Assembly (NCBI RefSeq): GCF_035582795.1
Contig: NC_134366.1
Location: forward strand, 1,624,501-1,688,500
Direction: 5' to 3'
From: Mycteria americana
Lineage: Eukaryota; Chordata; Aves; Ciconiiformes; Ciconiidae
Length of the DNA stretch: 64,000 nucleotides
The translations under genes were made by a program, and so were the position numbers. Below the pieces are notes generated by a model that did no database searches, had not been told where the DNA came from, and saw only the letters and a program-made list of their open reading frames with translations. Of this stretch, positions 46,306 through 59,394 are shown in pieces. Position 1 is the stretch's first letter. Each line of letters starts with the position of its first letter.

Positions 46306-48551
46306 AGTTGTCACTTGTTCTGCAGAGGGCTGGGTGGAGGCAGCTCCCTTCATCTCCCTTATGTCTGTGGGGACTTCAGACCACTGTTTGCTGGTCCCTG
46401 TCCCCTTTGCTTCCCTGGGATGGGGAGCAGCGGGCTTCAGTTTGTCTAAGTTTGAGGTGGCCGAGCTGTAGCTACAGCAGGTCAAGCACAACTCCGGGAC
46501 CCAACACCCTGGGGTGACGCCAGCCCCATGCTGCTGGAAGAAGTGAGCGGGTGGGATGCTGCCGGGCTGACCCTGCATCTTCCCTGGGAACATTTGCTCT
46601 GGCTCTTGAAGATCTTTCAGGATGGGCGTCTTGGCCAGGCCTGATTGTATGGCCTCCTGAATCCTCTGTGTTTGATTCAACGGTGTTTTTGTCCCAAGGT
46701 GAAACATCTGGTGTGTATGGCTTTGACAGTGGTATTTACAGAAGAGTTCGCCTGTGATAAAAATAGCTGCTCCTGTTAATGCGCGCGTCCTGCTGCTTTT
46801 AAAAGCCCGTTGAAAAGAGCTGCTGGGGGTGAGACGTCCTTCACTCGGCAGCAGCCTGCCTTGGAGGGGAATGGCGTTTCTGCCCTCGTGCCTGCTGCAG
46901 TCTTAGTGACTGGATCTGCCATCTCAGGTTGTCACCAGTGAGACCGGGTCCCCACGCAGGACAAGATCAGTCTCAGCCATGCTAAATACAGACTGATCGA
47001 TGCTTGTCCCTCTGCCAGGATCTGCTGTGGCTGCCCACCACTCTGTGCTTCCATATGGTGAGGATACCCGAGGGACTCTCCACCTGCCAGAGCCCCGTTC
47101 CTGCTTCCTGATGATGGGCTAGGAGCAAAGATCTGGTGAAATGCCTTCTGGTTCCTCCAGCTTCCGTGCACAAATGGCTGCTTAAAGCCCCCAGCTGCCT
47201 CCCCTCTCCCTTGGCTGCCTGTTCCTGGTGTTTGCAGCCATCCCTGCTCCGTCCTCTCCTCGGGCTGGTGCTTGTCACCCCTTGGAGGGGTCCTTTCCCA
47301 GGTACGTTGGGCCAACAAGGAGACAGACGTCCCATGGAGTGAGGGGAGACCCGTACCCACCTGGGCCAGTGCTTATCCAGCACCAGGCTCCAACGTTGGT
47401 GCGTGGTTGTGGACTCCTTCTGGGCTCTCTAGTGGAAAAGCACCTGGGATGACAGCCCAACCACCTTCCTGGGGGTCATTTTTTGGTTATTTTATTGTTT
47501 TGCCCTATTCTCCAGGTAGGAGGCAGCCCTAGTGCCCCTTGCTCTTGTTGTCCGGGGTCAGACCGTTTCTAGGCAAGAAAACCAAGATCTGTCACCAGTG
47601 TGAAGGTGCCACCCAGGCACCCCATGCCGTAGGGGAAGGTGGGTGCTACTTGTCGTGGGTGCTCTTGGCCATCAGGTAACGCTGCCCTGTGGGTCCGTCA
47701 TGGAACACGGGGGTAGATCTGCTGTACGGGAGCATCCTTGGCACCGGGCAGAGCACGTGGTGATGCTTTGAGGATGCTTAAAAATGAAAAGGACCCCCTG
47801 ACTCGTGACAGTGATGGCTTCTCCTCCACCAAAGCGGAGCTGCCAATGATCGAGATGAGTGTTCAGTGATCGCTCCACCACAGGGGTGTATTTGTGATTA
47901 GTTATTAGCGACCTGGGCTGTCACACACCTTAACGTGCATTTCTTTATTGGGAAGGGAATTAGGGGAGCGTGAACACGCGTCCCCCGTGGAGCCACGGCT
48001 TCTTCTCCGTGAAATGCCCTGTAGATGTCAGCAAATCTCCGTGCACAAAACCGCACCATGTCCGGCTAGTCCCAGCAGCTGGACCCTGCCGCAAAGCCGA
48101 GCTTTGCCTCCCCGGTAGCCGCTCCGGCTGGGATGCTGCCATGCTCCTTCATCCACCCGGCTGCGCCGTACCCGCGCTACCCTTCCCGGCTGGAGCTGGA
48201 CTGCTGGCCTCTGCTTTGCAACACGTGTCAAATATAGATACGAACGCCCCATGCAATGGCGTGAAGCAGAAGAGAGTTTTCCCTCGTTGACTTTAAAAGG
48301 ACATAAATTGCCTTTAAACTGCCTCGGGTTGCAAGCGCAGCCTTTCCCAGAGCAAACCTGTGCTCCGTCTGCGGCTGTGACTGTATCACCCGGAGCAGAG
48401 CTGTCCTTGCTGGACACGAGGGGCTGGGCTGGTACCTGGAGCAGGGTGGTGGGGAGGAAGAGCAGGATTGGGCCCGTTTCCCTCTCCAGCGGGGCCTCGC
48501 AGTGAAGCATCGCTTATCCTGGCACAGGATTGGGGCCCTATCACGAGGTGT
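46306..48551. other. Intergenic, no gene recognised
   Basis: Downstream of CCDC12. In mammals the next gene on this side is PTH1R in tail-to-tail orientation, so I looked on the minus strand for its transmembrane and C-terminal exons and saw none. No repeat family was recognised in this stretch. Confidence 0.55.
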
Positions 48552-48912
48552 GGGTCCCGGCATGGGACAGGGAACCCAACATGGGGCTGGGGTCCCACCA
48601 TGGGACAGGGATCCCGCCATGGGACAGGGATCTTGGCACAGGACAAGGATCCCACCATGGGACAGGGGTCCTGGCATGGGACAGGGAACCCAACATGGGG
48701 CTGGGGTCCCAACATGGGACAGGGATCTTGGCACAGGACGGGGGTCCCGCCATGGGACGGGGGTCCCGCCATGGGACTGGGATCTTGGCACAGGACGGGG
48801 GTCCCGCCATGGGACGGGGGTCCCGCCATGGGACTGGGGTCCTGGCACGCGATTGGACTCCTTGCATGGGACCAGGGTCCTGGCATAGGACTGGGGGCCC
48901 AGAATGGGACAG
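48552..48912. repeat. 19-bp minisatellite with 57-bp higher-order period
   Basis: About 19 units of 19 bp, of the form GTCCCGCCATGGGACGGGG. A second unit type (ATCTTGGCACAGGACGGGG) alternates with it. Around 48724-48837 a three-unit block repeats exactly 57 bp later. Because 57 is divisible by three, all frames stay open and give tryptophan/aspartate/glycine-rich repeats on plus and proline-rich repeats on minus; these are not genes. Confidence 0.92.
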
Positions 48913-50206
48913 CTCTGGGGGCTAACATGCAGGTGCTGGGGGACTGATCCCCCCTTCCCCAGCCCAGGGGAAAGAGGAGTGTGTGGGGAGGGGCGGGGAG
49001 AACGGGGGCATTTGGGATGTGACGCCAAACCTGCGTCCCATGGATTTAATTTATTCCCTGGCTGTGTGGCCAGACGGTGAGGGATTTTCTGCCTTTCGAA
49101 GGCTGTGTCCCAAGCCTGTGTTTATCCTCTAGACCCTTTAAAATCCCAAACGCTTCTTCTGATGGCCCAGAAGCAGTTTTAACCATGGGTTTTTTTGCAG
49201 GTGTCCCAGGGATCCACCTGAAGCCCCCTCGGACAGCGCAGTGCTCTGTGCTCATCCCGTGCCTGTAGCCTTTGGATGCTGCCGTGGCAGAAACACTGGG
49301 AGAAGCAGCCCTGGTTTGCTTTGCCTTGGTTTCCCTAGGTGAGGGGAGGTCCTCTGAGAGCAGGGCTGGAAGAGAAGAACGAGACACAGGAGAGCCCCAA
49401 GGACGGGGAGGTAATTTGGCTCGAGGTTGTTTGCAAAGTGGACGGTGAGACCAGAATTAATTTCTCAAACAAAACAGATCAGAAAGGCCAGGGAGAATGG
49501 TAAATAAATAACCCAGTGAGGTAATCCCTTCAGCTCCAGGGACATCAAAGGCTTAACGTTTACCCTGTGCCTCTTGGGGGATTTCTCCGGATCGCTGAGC
49601 CGATGCTCCATCCACACCAGCAGACACCAGAGGAGGCACCTCATCGTTGAGCTCCTCTGGAGAGGGATACTTTTCATGCCCTGCTTTTTGAAATAAGGGA
49701 AGCAGTGGCCCATGTGAGTCTGCAGGGGTGAGCTGGTTCTTCTGGAAAACTCAGGGTGTTTTGGGGTGGACAGGGAGAATTTGCTCCTTTGCATCTTCTC
49801 CTGCCTCCCCAGCAGCAGTGAGAGCAGGTCCCAGACCTCCCAGACCAGTCCAACTGCCCAGCCTTGCCTCTCCCTTTCACAGGCTCCAGTGGTGAACATG
49901 GGCATGACATCTGTCCTCCGTCTGTCCCTCCCAAATGGCTTGGGATCTTCTGTCCTGGCAAGACACCTCGACGCAGCCCTTGCCTCCTTTGGGTCGAGAG
50001 TGCTTGCAACCTGCAGTGATTCCCCCAAACAAAGACCAATTTCTGGCAGACGCCCTCACCTAGCAGAGCTGATAATAATTCAGAACTCGTAACTCACGCC
50101 GATGTGGTGGCTATGTGGGGAGATGCAAGGGGAAAATGAAGCTAGAAGTCCACAGCGCCTTAGCTGGGTCTGATGGGATGGCCCATTGTCCCATGTGTTG
50201 TCCATA
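48913..50206. other. Intergenic, nothing recognised
   Basis: Unique-looking sequence. The 187-codon minus frame at 49465-50028 resembles no known protein. Confidence 0.5.
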
Positions 50207-50312
50207 GAGGTTGGAGGCACCTCTGGAGATGCTCTAGTCCAACCCCTGCTCAAGCAGGGTCAGCTGGAGCCGGTTGCCCACGACCGTGTCCAGCTGGGTT
50301 TTGAATAAATTC
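50207..50312 (-). mobile_element. CR1 fragment, minus strand
   Basis: GGTTGGAGGCACCTCTGGAG, CTAGTCCAACCCCTGCTCAA, GCAGGGTCAGCTGGAG and CCGTGTCCAGCTGGGTTTTG in order are the reverse complement of a CR1 3' region. It lacks the extreme ATTCTATGA tail. Confidence 0.85.
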
Positions 50313-50734
50313 ATGTGTCTGATGAGGAAGCAAAGTGCTGGAGAATGGAGCTGCTGCTTCCAGGGCCAGACCAGGAAGCTCAGCTGTTAGCTAGCCCAGA
50401 GTGAGACCACCATGACTTTGGAAGAACGAGCTGGAACTGTGTGTTTGCCACAAAATACCCTGAAAATGTCTAGGGACCAAGGACAGCCCAGGCTGGATCT
50501 GCACCTGGGCCATGGCTTTGCCCTTTGCTGAGATTTCAGGTCTGTGGAGGGGATCAGAGACACGGGTGAGGATGGAGCTGGTTGGGACAATGCCAGGGGC
50601 TGGGCAATGCTTCCTTGAAGCTGAACTTTGCCAAAAATGTCTTTTTTGGGGGGTGGGGAGGCATCAGAAAGACTCACCTGTAGGTTGGGGGTGTTTCGCA
50701 GACCAAAGGGTCTAAGTGGGAGTTGAGGAATCTT

Positions 50735-50870
50735 CACAGAATCACAGAATCACAGAATCATATAGGTTGGAAAAGACCTTTAAGATCATCGAGTCCAACC
50801 ATAAACCTAACACTGCCAAAAACCATCACTACACCATGTCTCTAAGTACCTCATCAACTCAAGCGACAGA
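50735..50870 (-). mobile_element. CR1 3' end, minus strand
   Basis: CACAGAATCACAGAATCACA, then GGTTGGAAAAGACCTTTAAG, ATCATCGAGTCCAACCATAA and ACCTAACACTGCC read as the reverse complement of the CR1 tail. It is the same variant as the copy at 34633-34965 and keeps about 135 bp. Confidence 0.93.
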
Positions 50871-52599
50871 GCCGGGGCAGAGCCCTGAGACTGACAGCAC
50901 AGAGCTAGTTGGTGAAGAAAGGTCTTGACATGGTCTCCAAAGGATGACCATCTTGGCTTTCCAAGATGCTCCCACCTCTCCTTTCCATTGGTTATAGGGC
51001 TGGGCATCCACCCCTTGCTGCCTGCCTCCTCCAAGACGTGTGGTTGAACGTCTCGTGCTCCTCTTCCCCTCTACTGTTGGCTGGAAAGTATCAGCCTGAA
51101 GATCACGATAGCAGCTGGAATATCTCCTGAAGTCAACGGGAGTCAGTCAGGCACACAAACATCAATCTCGGCATCCGGCTGTGAATAGCCTGGAGGAATA
51201 CTGAATTTCTGAGCTGGGGATGCTGAAAGAGAAAGAAAAGCAGAGTTCCTAGCATCCCAGATCTGGAACTGAACACATCTGGTAATGCAATGAAATTCAG
51301 CCGCCCAGGCTCTTTCTGCTAGCAGGCTATCTTGATTATGACTTAATATTTTATTGGCCACATGTATCTATGTAGATATTCATGAAAAACAAATGAACAA
51401 GCCCTGAATACAGATGTAGTTGGGGAGAAGCATCTTGAGCTCCACGCTGGCAGCGCTGGAGCACGGGGCTGTTCAGAGGCCATTCCTCGCACCCTGATGC
51501 TGAGCTGAGCCTCAGCGACACAAAATGGTCGTGTGCTCCACCAGCCCGAGGCCAAAGCAAAGATCCCCTCGTGGGTGTCCAACATGGGGGGGCCCTAATT
51601 CTCCCCAGGTTTTACCTCTCCTTGCAGGGAGCTGGGTTCTGTTCCCCGGCATGGATTTTTGGCCACCCAAGTTCGCTGCACTGAAATACTCCTCAGTGTT
51701 TATTTTCTAGTTGTTGGTGTTTTGTGTTATACAGGCATTTGTGTGTGTGTGTATGTATACACACACACATATGTATAAGTTATCTTATTTGCAAAGATTT
51801 TATTAACTGTAGCAGCAGGCACAGGCCTCAGAGCAAGACCTAGCTCTTGGGTCTGGAGGGGCTTGTGTTTGTCTTGGTTGTGCTCATCTCTTCTGGACAA
51901 CGTGTTGAATTTCCCCCTGGAAATCCAGCCCTTCTCTCTCCACTTCCACTCCTTCTGCCTGCTATGGTTTTGGGTTACGTCTGTCCTTATTTATCTTCTC
52001 CTGGCCCCTTCTCATGGTCTTGGTTGACCAGGACTCAATGTTTGCTGCCTGGCACCTTTGGTAGTGCCCGGCGGAGCGTTTGGAGGCAGAGGGAGTCCCC
52101 CTCTGTGCAGCTCAGCAAAGCCATCGCTTGGTTAACTTCTTTGGTAACCTGTTTCCATGAACACGATCCCACCACCTTGCTCTCGCCCACTGGTGAGATG
52201 CTGGGATGCAAACTCTGGCTAGAGGTTGAGCAAGATACAAGTGCAGCTGGGACAGAAGGGGAGAGCTCATGGGGAGAGAGCAGTGTTTTAAGGCTGCTCC
52301 ACCTCCAGGCTCTTGGGCTTACATGACATTAAATGCCCCAGATACCTTGGGAGCTATTTGGGCCACCGTCAACTGATGCGATGTCCCATGCCAGCACGAG
52401 CACACAGCCTCAACTCTCATGGCTTCCCATCCTGGTGGCTTCTACCAGGGAGCCACCTTCTACCTGGGAGCTTCTACCTGCCAACTTGCTTGGAGATTAA
52501 ATTTTAACAAAGAGGGTGAAAGGCCTGATTTTGAGACATAGGAGGGGAGCGTGCCTCTTCCTGATCTGTGGGACTGAGTTTCCAAGCTGCTCATGGACC
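50871..52599. other. Intergenic, apart from the microsatellite nothing recognised
   Basis: Includes a 159-codon plus frame (51847-52326) beginning with a hydrophobic stretch (GLEGLVFVLVVLISSGQR). It has no family resemblance I recognise and no clear exon context. Confidence 0.45.
51741..51780. repeat. TG/CA microsatellite with mirrored halves
   Basis: A (GT)n stretch, then GTATGTATAC, then an (AC)n stretch and ATATGTATAA. The GT half and AC half are reverse complements, so the locus is a near-palindrome around GTATAC. Confidence 0.85.
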
Positions 52600-53315
52600 T
52601 GTCTTCTGGTACAGCCAAGGAGAGGGATTGGGGGGTACTGGTGGACGAAAAGCTGGACGTGACCTGGCGATGTGCGCTCGCAGCCCAGAAAGCCAACCGC
52701 ATCCTGGGTGCATCGCCCGCAGCGTGGCCAGCAGGTCGAGGGAGGGGATTCTGCCCCTCTGCTCCGCTCTGGGGAGACCCCCCTGCAGTGCTGCGTCCAG
52801 CTCGGGGGTCCTCAGCACAGGAGAGACACGGAGCTGTTGGAGCGGGTCCAGAGGAGGCCACAAAAATGCTCCGAGGGGTGGAACACCTCTGCTGTGAGGA
52901 CAGGCTGAGAGAGCTGGGGTTGTTCAGCCTGGAGAAGAGAAGGCTCTGGGAAGCCTTTCAATATACAAATTATATTGTATACAATTTCTTACAAGAAAGA
53001 TGGAGAGAGACCTTTTTCCAAGGCCTGTAGTGACAGGACAAGGGGTAACAGTTTTACACTGAAAGAGGGTAGATTCAGATTGGACATAAGGAAGAAATTT
53101 TGGATGGTGAGGGTGGTGAAACATTGGAACAGGTTGCCCAGAGCAGCTGTGGATGCCCCGTCACTTGGAAGTGTTCCAGGTCAGGCTGGATGGGGCTTTG
53201 GGCAACCTGGTCTGGTGGAAGGTGTCCCTGCCCATGGCAGGGGGCTGGACTAGGTGGTCTTGAAAGGTCCCATCCAACCCAAACCATTCTATGATTCTAT
53301 TCTGTGATTCTATGA
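52600..53315 (+). mobile_element. CR1 LINE, ORF2 C-terminus and 3' UTR
   Basis: Translation starts LSSGTAKERDWGVLVDEKLD, then CALAAQKANRILG, which is the C-terminal part of CR1 ORF2 (known form KDLGVLVD.KL..S.QCALAAKKAN.ILG). Later blocks [23 protein letters not shown] and HWNRLPR follow in other frames, so the copy is frameshifted. It ends in CATTCTATGATTCTATTCTG-type repeats. About 715 bp remain. An AT-rich, partly palindromic stretch (about 52959-52992) replaces sequence present in the related copy at 62030. Confidence 0.94.
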
Positions 53316-56300
53316 ATAGAAGCATTGCCCATGGAAAGCAGACCAGTGGCTTGGGTCTGGAGATTGGCACATACTCTCGAGACCAAAGACCTTGCCTGTT
53401 CTTTAACAGCACATGCCAAACTGTGCAAAACTCTTTAATATTGACATAATATTTTCATGGGGTGGCCACGCTGTGTCTTGAAGAGCCCTTGCAACGTGCC
53501 CTGCTGTGGAAACTGCCCTTTTCTGCAGAGGATGACCTTTCTGGAGGACCTTGCTGTGACCATGGGACAGTGTTTGGCATCCTGTGCGCCCACAGTGCAG
53601 AACTGTGGGTTCAGTGTGAATATTTACCCACAAAGTGCTTGCGGCTTGCGGGCCGTTTCGGATGTCACATTTCTGCCCTATTCTTTCAGCAAGAGCCTGT
53701 TTTCAAATAAGCTGTGAATATTTTATGGGCAAATTTTCAACCGAGCCTGGGATCCTTCAAAAGCAGTCTTTCATGGCTAAATAATAGAAGTGGGTAGGAA
53801 ACAGATTTTTTTTTTTCTGTTTTGTGGGAAATTTCATGATTTCGGATTCTTTTCTCCAAACCAAACCAAATTCAAAGCTCTCCGCAAGATGAAATAAAAT
53901 TAAAAAATCATGTTGGGCCAATCAAAATGCCATTTTGAAGCCGAGATGCACACTCTGTGATTTGCTAACGCCATAAGTCATCTCTGTTAAAATGCTTCTT
54001 TCAGTTTTTGCTTTTTTCCAGAAGCTATTCAGGGTCTTCTGAGATACCCTTTTCCCAGTGCTGGGAGTAAACTGGTCTGTGGTGGAGTCACCACCATCGG
54101 CTTCTGCTGGAATGACTCTGGGTGATATTGTCAGTGCACCCAGGAGAATTGGCCCACCCATCTCTGCCTTGTGCTCTCAGCAACCTTCAGTCTTCGCGCC
54201 CTTGTATTGGAGGGCAAATCCAAGACTGCAAATCCTCTGCAGATGGTTTGAGCAAACCTGGCTTTGCTTGGGTTGGACAAAACCCTGAGGAACCGGCATG
54301 GATCCCAGTGTCCCAGTCCCACCAGGACTGGGAGTCTTGGTGCATGTGGTTGAACATGAGAGCATTGGATGGATGGGGGTTCAGGAAAGCGGGGTGTCAT
54401 TTGACAGGCAGTTGACATAACGCGTCCTTCTCCCACCTGCCATGAGAAGATGAAGGCTATTTCTTACAGCCGTCTGTGTCCACCACGGTCTTCATGAACA
54501 TTTTAAATGCCTGATTTGCCGTCTCTTTTGAAAACCCTCAGTGACCGCCACCCCGCATGCCCTAGCAGTGCTCTGGCAAGGAGGCCGATGCCGACATCAA
54601 AGAGGAGAGAGGATTACAGGTTAGAAACTTGAGATAATGACATTTTTTTTAAGGTGCAATCCAAAAAATGCTCTCCGCACCGCCAATATGCAACGACAGG
54701 AGAATTAAGTGTGAATTATGTTTATGCGGTGTCTGGCCTGAGCCAAGGTGGCAAACTCATTTTAGAGGAGGACGTTCATGGGACATCAGCCAGGTGCTCA
54801 CCCCGGATGACCACCAGCTTCTCCTGTGAGTTGAGGGAGACTTTTTTCAGGTTGAGCCTGTGGGCACTTGCATATTTGGGGTCCAATGCTGCTTCTGATA
54901 AGTATGTGGCTGCATGTCCTCCAGCCCTGATGGGTGACCACGCTAGAGGGGCCGGCTGGCCGAGGCCCTGGGGTGATGTCCAGTGTCGTCTCACTTGTGT
55001 CCAGGGAGGGCGATGGGGTCCTGGGTGCTAAGCGACTTGTGAAGTGCCTGGTCCGTGGTGATGGGGAGATCGCCTGACACCCCAGTACTTGTTTTATGGG
55101 GGGTTGTTTTAGCAGCAGCAGGAGCAGAAGAGCATCAACGCTCCCCTGGTGCTGGCTGGCTCGTTGCCCCTGTTGCTTGCGTTCTGTTTCACTTGCAGAA
55201 GGCTTTTCATCTTTACAGGTCACAAAATAACAGAAAAGAATATATTTACATTTTTCAAAGGCTGCTTATTTATCTTGGAAGTACTATTTCTGTTTCCTCC
55301 ATCACTGAGGAGCTGTTTACCCCTCTGATTAAGGGTGTCTCGTCTATCAAGTGTTACTCTCCCAAATGGGGCATTTTTTCTTAAATAATTAAGCAGATAT
55401 TGACTTATTTACTGTGCCATGACTTCCTAGGTACCATTTATTTTGTTTTCTCCACCAGGTTACAGTCTCTACCTGAAGATCATTACAGAAATAGCTGAGG
55501 ATCTTTCCTACGACTGGGGAAACTCCATCCTTACTGCTCTACATCCTAAGAAACAGAAAGAAAAAAAAAGTGGCGCTCTATGGTGGAGTCTGCTGTCCCA
55601 TTCTCCATGTCTCATATGCAGAGGTATGTCCAGGTCCCAGTCTTGGGCTACTTTGAAGGTAAAATGGGTCTGGGGTTATGAATCAGGGAAGTTCTACCAT
55701 ATGGATGAAGTCCAGCTGGTCACCACTGTCCCTTCCCCTGCTTCTCCATTTGTGGCATGCACTTGTGTTATTTATTAACGGGTTTCTTTGTGTATCTGTC
55801 TGCGTGTGTGAGTTTTTCCCATTTCACAAACCCCCTTTCCTCTGTGGTTTCGTTTGGGCATCTTTGAAAGCCGTGTTTGAACTCGAGTTGTGTTCGTGGT
55901 GCCCAGGGGCTGGGAGAAATTAGGCATTTCAAAGGCAGTCTGGGGTGACTGGGACATGAAGGAAAGGAGGAGGGATCCCACGGCTTATCCTCGACTGATG
56001 ATAATCCTGCACATTTGTACCTTGTGATACGAAGGACGCTGGAGGACATCCTTCCCGTGTATTGGGGGCTTCCTCACTTTGCAGACTATCTTGGCCAAGG
56101 GCTGTGTTTGAGAAGCAAAGGAGTTTTTCCAGGGTTGGCATTAGCCACCTTGACCAGCCCAGGATTGCGCTCTGGGTGCAAGGAGAAGGATGCTCTAAGC
56201 CTCAGGAGAGCAAGGATTGAACCATCCAGAGAGCTGCTGTCCAAAGGCAAGGCACTGTCTTCTCTACGTCATGAAGGAGCCGGACTCCAACCCATGAACT

Positions 56301-56880
56301 TTTGGGGGACAATTGCACCCTGCCCGCCTTGAGGACGGCACCCATGGGTGAGGTCTCCTCTGGGGAAGGAGGAGCTGCTGCAGGACTTTCCCTGAGTGGA
56401 GCAGGAGGACAGAAAAGACCCATGGAGCCCCTCTCCAGCGGTGATGGGCTGCTGTTCCCAGCGGGAGGAGGATGCTCCCAGCCGGCGGTGGGGAGCGCAG
56501 CTGCCTGCTCGGCGGGGGACCGCGCTTTGATTTCCTGGGATATTTACTGCATTCGCTCTGCCTCCTCTCTGTGATTTATTTGGGGACATCTTGTTTTTGT
56601 TAAGGTCCTCGAGCTCCGGGCCGTGCAGAGCTGATTGCAGAGCCCTCTGAGGGCATCGCAGCTTGCTGGGGCTGAAAACTGCCTGTCGGCAAGGCACCCG
56701 AGTTACCTGTAATTTTATCTCACACCTTGGCTGCCTGGAGGACCTGAGAAATAACCTTTCGTTGGACGGTGGACCGCGTGAGCTTACCTCCCCGCACACC
56801 TTAGCAACATCACTAGTGAGCCGCACCAGCCCGCTATGCATAATTAATTGCATCTTGATTTACTGCCCGTGCAATTGTTA
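53316..56880. other. Intergenic, nothing recognised
   Basis: Unique-looking sequence with small A- and T-runs. None of the open frames (up to 194 codons minus at 56269-56853) resembles a known protein or carries exon-like flanks I trust. Confidence 0.45.
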
Positions 56881-56889
56881 CAAGTTTTG

Positions 56890-57120
56890 GAAGTGAATTT
56901 AGCTAAATCAAATTAAGCCACTTTAGTTCTGAATAAGAATGTCCTCACAGGGTTTTAATGCAGTTTAACTAATCCACTGCGGATCTTAACTCAGATTAAT
57001 TTTCCTCAGTGTCTCTGGGTAGATGAGCCCTCAGAATCAAAGAGGTCTGAATTCGTTTTAGGTTAATTTTAGATGTGAATTTTGTAAATCAAATTACAGC
57101 CCTTTGGACTTATGGGCAGG
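56890..57120. mobile_element. Probable old DNA-transposon (MITE-like) remnant
   Basis: AT-rich unit with phrases familiar from amniote non-autonomous DNA elements: TTAAGCCACTTTAGTTCTGA, GGGTTTTAATGCAGTTTAAC and CTGGGTAGATGAGCCCTCAG. It also contains an imperfect direct repeat: about 56893-56930 and 57076-57112 both read GTGAATTT, then TAAATCAAATTA, then AGCC. The class (hAT, Harbinger or other) is not certain. Confidence 0.4.
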
Positions 57121-59394
57121 AGTAGAGGATTAACGTGATTTAGACGGGATCGCCTCAATGCACACCTTCAGCTGATTTGCACCAATCTCTCATGAGTGTA
57201 GGTATCTCTGAGGTCAAATATCTACCCAACCCTGCTTTATTGAGCCAAGCACTGGGACTGAAGTGCTGTGGGTCCCTGAGTGAGGTGGGACAGAGCCCAG
57301 GAGAAGTGGGGAAAGCTCTCCTGGCTGCTGGTGTGGTCGGATGGACCTGTGACATCTGGAAATCTGCTGGCACTGCCTTGATAAATGGAAACCATGGGCT
57401 TTGTGGGAGGTGCCCTGTGTAAATATGAGCGCTGGGTTTGTGGGGAGGAGTGGTAGGGATGGGAATCGCAGGAGAGTGTTGGGGTGTTTTGAGGATGCAA
57501 AAAGGAGGGATCAGGAAACGGCAGAGATTACAGGATAGTCAAGGAAAATGGCTGTGGAGGCTTGGAAATGTCTTGAAAGAGGCTATGCTGGAGTGGTACC
57601 ACCCAGAGAGCAGCTACGGAGGTGAAGAGCAGAGGAGGAGCAAGGATGGGGCGGGCAGACTCAGGGAAAGGAAGGAGCTTAAAAAGACCTGGTCTTGAGC
57701 AAGACCAAGGCTGGACAGAAAGTCCCAGAATGACACTTAGGGGCTCTGCCCTTGCTGATGCGATGTCTCATAAGACCAATAATAATAATAAAAATAATGC
57801 TGTACCTTTGGGTCATGGTCCTCTGAGAAGACTGAATGGGTCCTCTGGGGCCATCCTCTGGTCTCATTCACAGCCTGGCCATAAAGCCTTGGCTCTTCCC
57901 CTTCTCACCACTAGTTAGAGGTGGCCCCAGTTTAGGAACCTGCACAGCCAATACTCAGTTAAACAAGAATGGCCTCAAGCTCAGTCAGATGATGGCCCAG
58001 ACAGCTTCATGGCTAGCATGCACTGGGCACGGGTTTGGGCTGTGAGAAGAAACAGCCCCAAACAATGTCCCAGCAAAATTCAGGGGTGGCACAAGGGTGA
58101 CCAGACTCAATTTGCCCATTTATTTTGTGAGGGAAAGGTTTTAAGTGTGTGGACACCAGCTATGAGGTGCAGCCCGGCCTTGGGTCAGGGAACAAGCGCC
58201 TTGGCTTGCCATGGATGACAAAATGCTCGCCGCTTTGTAGGATGAGGCTGTGGAAACCACTGGTCTTATCAAGTGCCTCTAAAGAGCTACGTGAATGTTG
58301 ATGCATACCACTGTGGTGTTGCGTAGCGTGGAGTGGCTCTCACTTCACATTGGACATCTTCAGGGTGGTGTCCCCTGCCCAGCAAATCACCCTGGGCTCC
58401 CTTTACATGTTGAAGGACAAAACCAAGAACTTTTAGGGCATGAGTCCTCTGGCTCACTCAAAATATCTATTTTAGTGTGAGCTGGAGTGAAAGGAGGAAC
58501 TTGATTGACTTGATCTCCAGTGACTATCAAAGGACCCCAAAAGTAATTAGTTCAGCTGGAGATGTGTTGGGCACATCTGCATATGGTCAGATGGGCTTCA
58601 TGGTCCTGGGAGACCGTGAAGCTCAGCCTGATGGCCCAGGCCATCATCTGCTAATCAGCTGAAATGTGACTAGAGAGAAATGTTGGTCAAATGATTAATG
58701 AGGTGGAGGGGACTGGATTCAGGAGCGTGTATGTCAGCTGCTGAGATTTGAAGTGGGATTTTGCCAACAGCTTGCTTATATATGCATGGAAATTCAGTAA
58801 AATGCAGAAGGATTTGAAAAAATACATTTTAAACCTTCCTATTTCTGTTCATGTTTTGCTTGGCTGCTATTCCGCCCTAGTGAATAGCTGGTTAGTAGCA
58901 TGGCTTGCTTTCCAAGCAGCTGGAAGTGACACGTGAACAAAGCAGGGAGAAGGAGCGGCAGGTTCGGTGGCATCCACTGGGAACGTCATTAGGACAGTCC
59001 TAACTGACGTGGAAGAGGTCTCTGCTGCAGTGAGGACCATGCACTGGGAAACCGTTCTTGTTCATGGATGAGAAGTCCTCCTCCTTTTGGGTTTGGCTGA
59101 GTGGTACCCTTAGCATTTATTATTGGTGTTAATACGATGAGGAATAAAGGGTGCAATTCTTACTTGGGCTGAGTTTCTTTTCTATATGTTTTTGTGAACC
59201 AAGGGCAGCGTGCAGACCTGCCTATCTATTTCCAACCCATCTGCCTATAGATAAATGTATAGAATGGGTGCACTGAGGGCACAGGAGAGGTTGTAGTCAA
59301 GCTGCCTTTGGGCTGAAGTCTCCCCTCTTGCTGCAGTCTGGGATGGGGTTCAGGTAACTTGTAGAAACTTTAAGGAAAAAGACACAGATGGTTG
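57121..59394. other. Intergenic, nothing recognised
   Basis: No gene or repeat family was identified. A short (AAT)n-like stretch, AATAATAATAATAAAAATAA, is at 57778-57797. Confidence 0.45.

Noticed and set aside
46932-47383. Minus frames of 133-142 codons tested as PTH1R 3' exons
   Set aside because: No transmembrane segments and no resemblance to the receptor C-terminus.
48228-49028. 266-codon minus frame rich in Pro and overlapping plus frames
   Set aside because: By-product of the 19-bp minisatellite.
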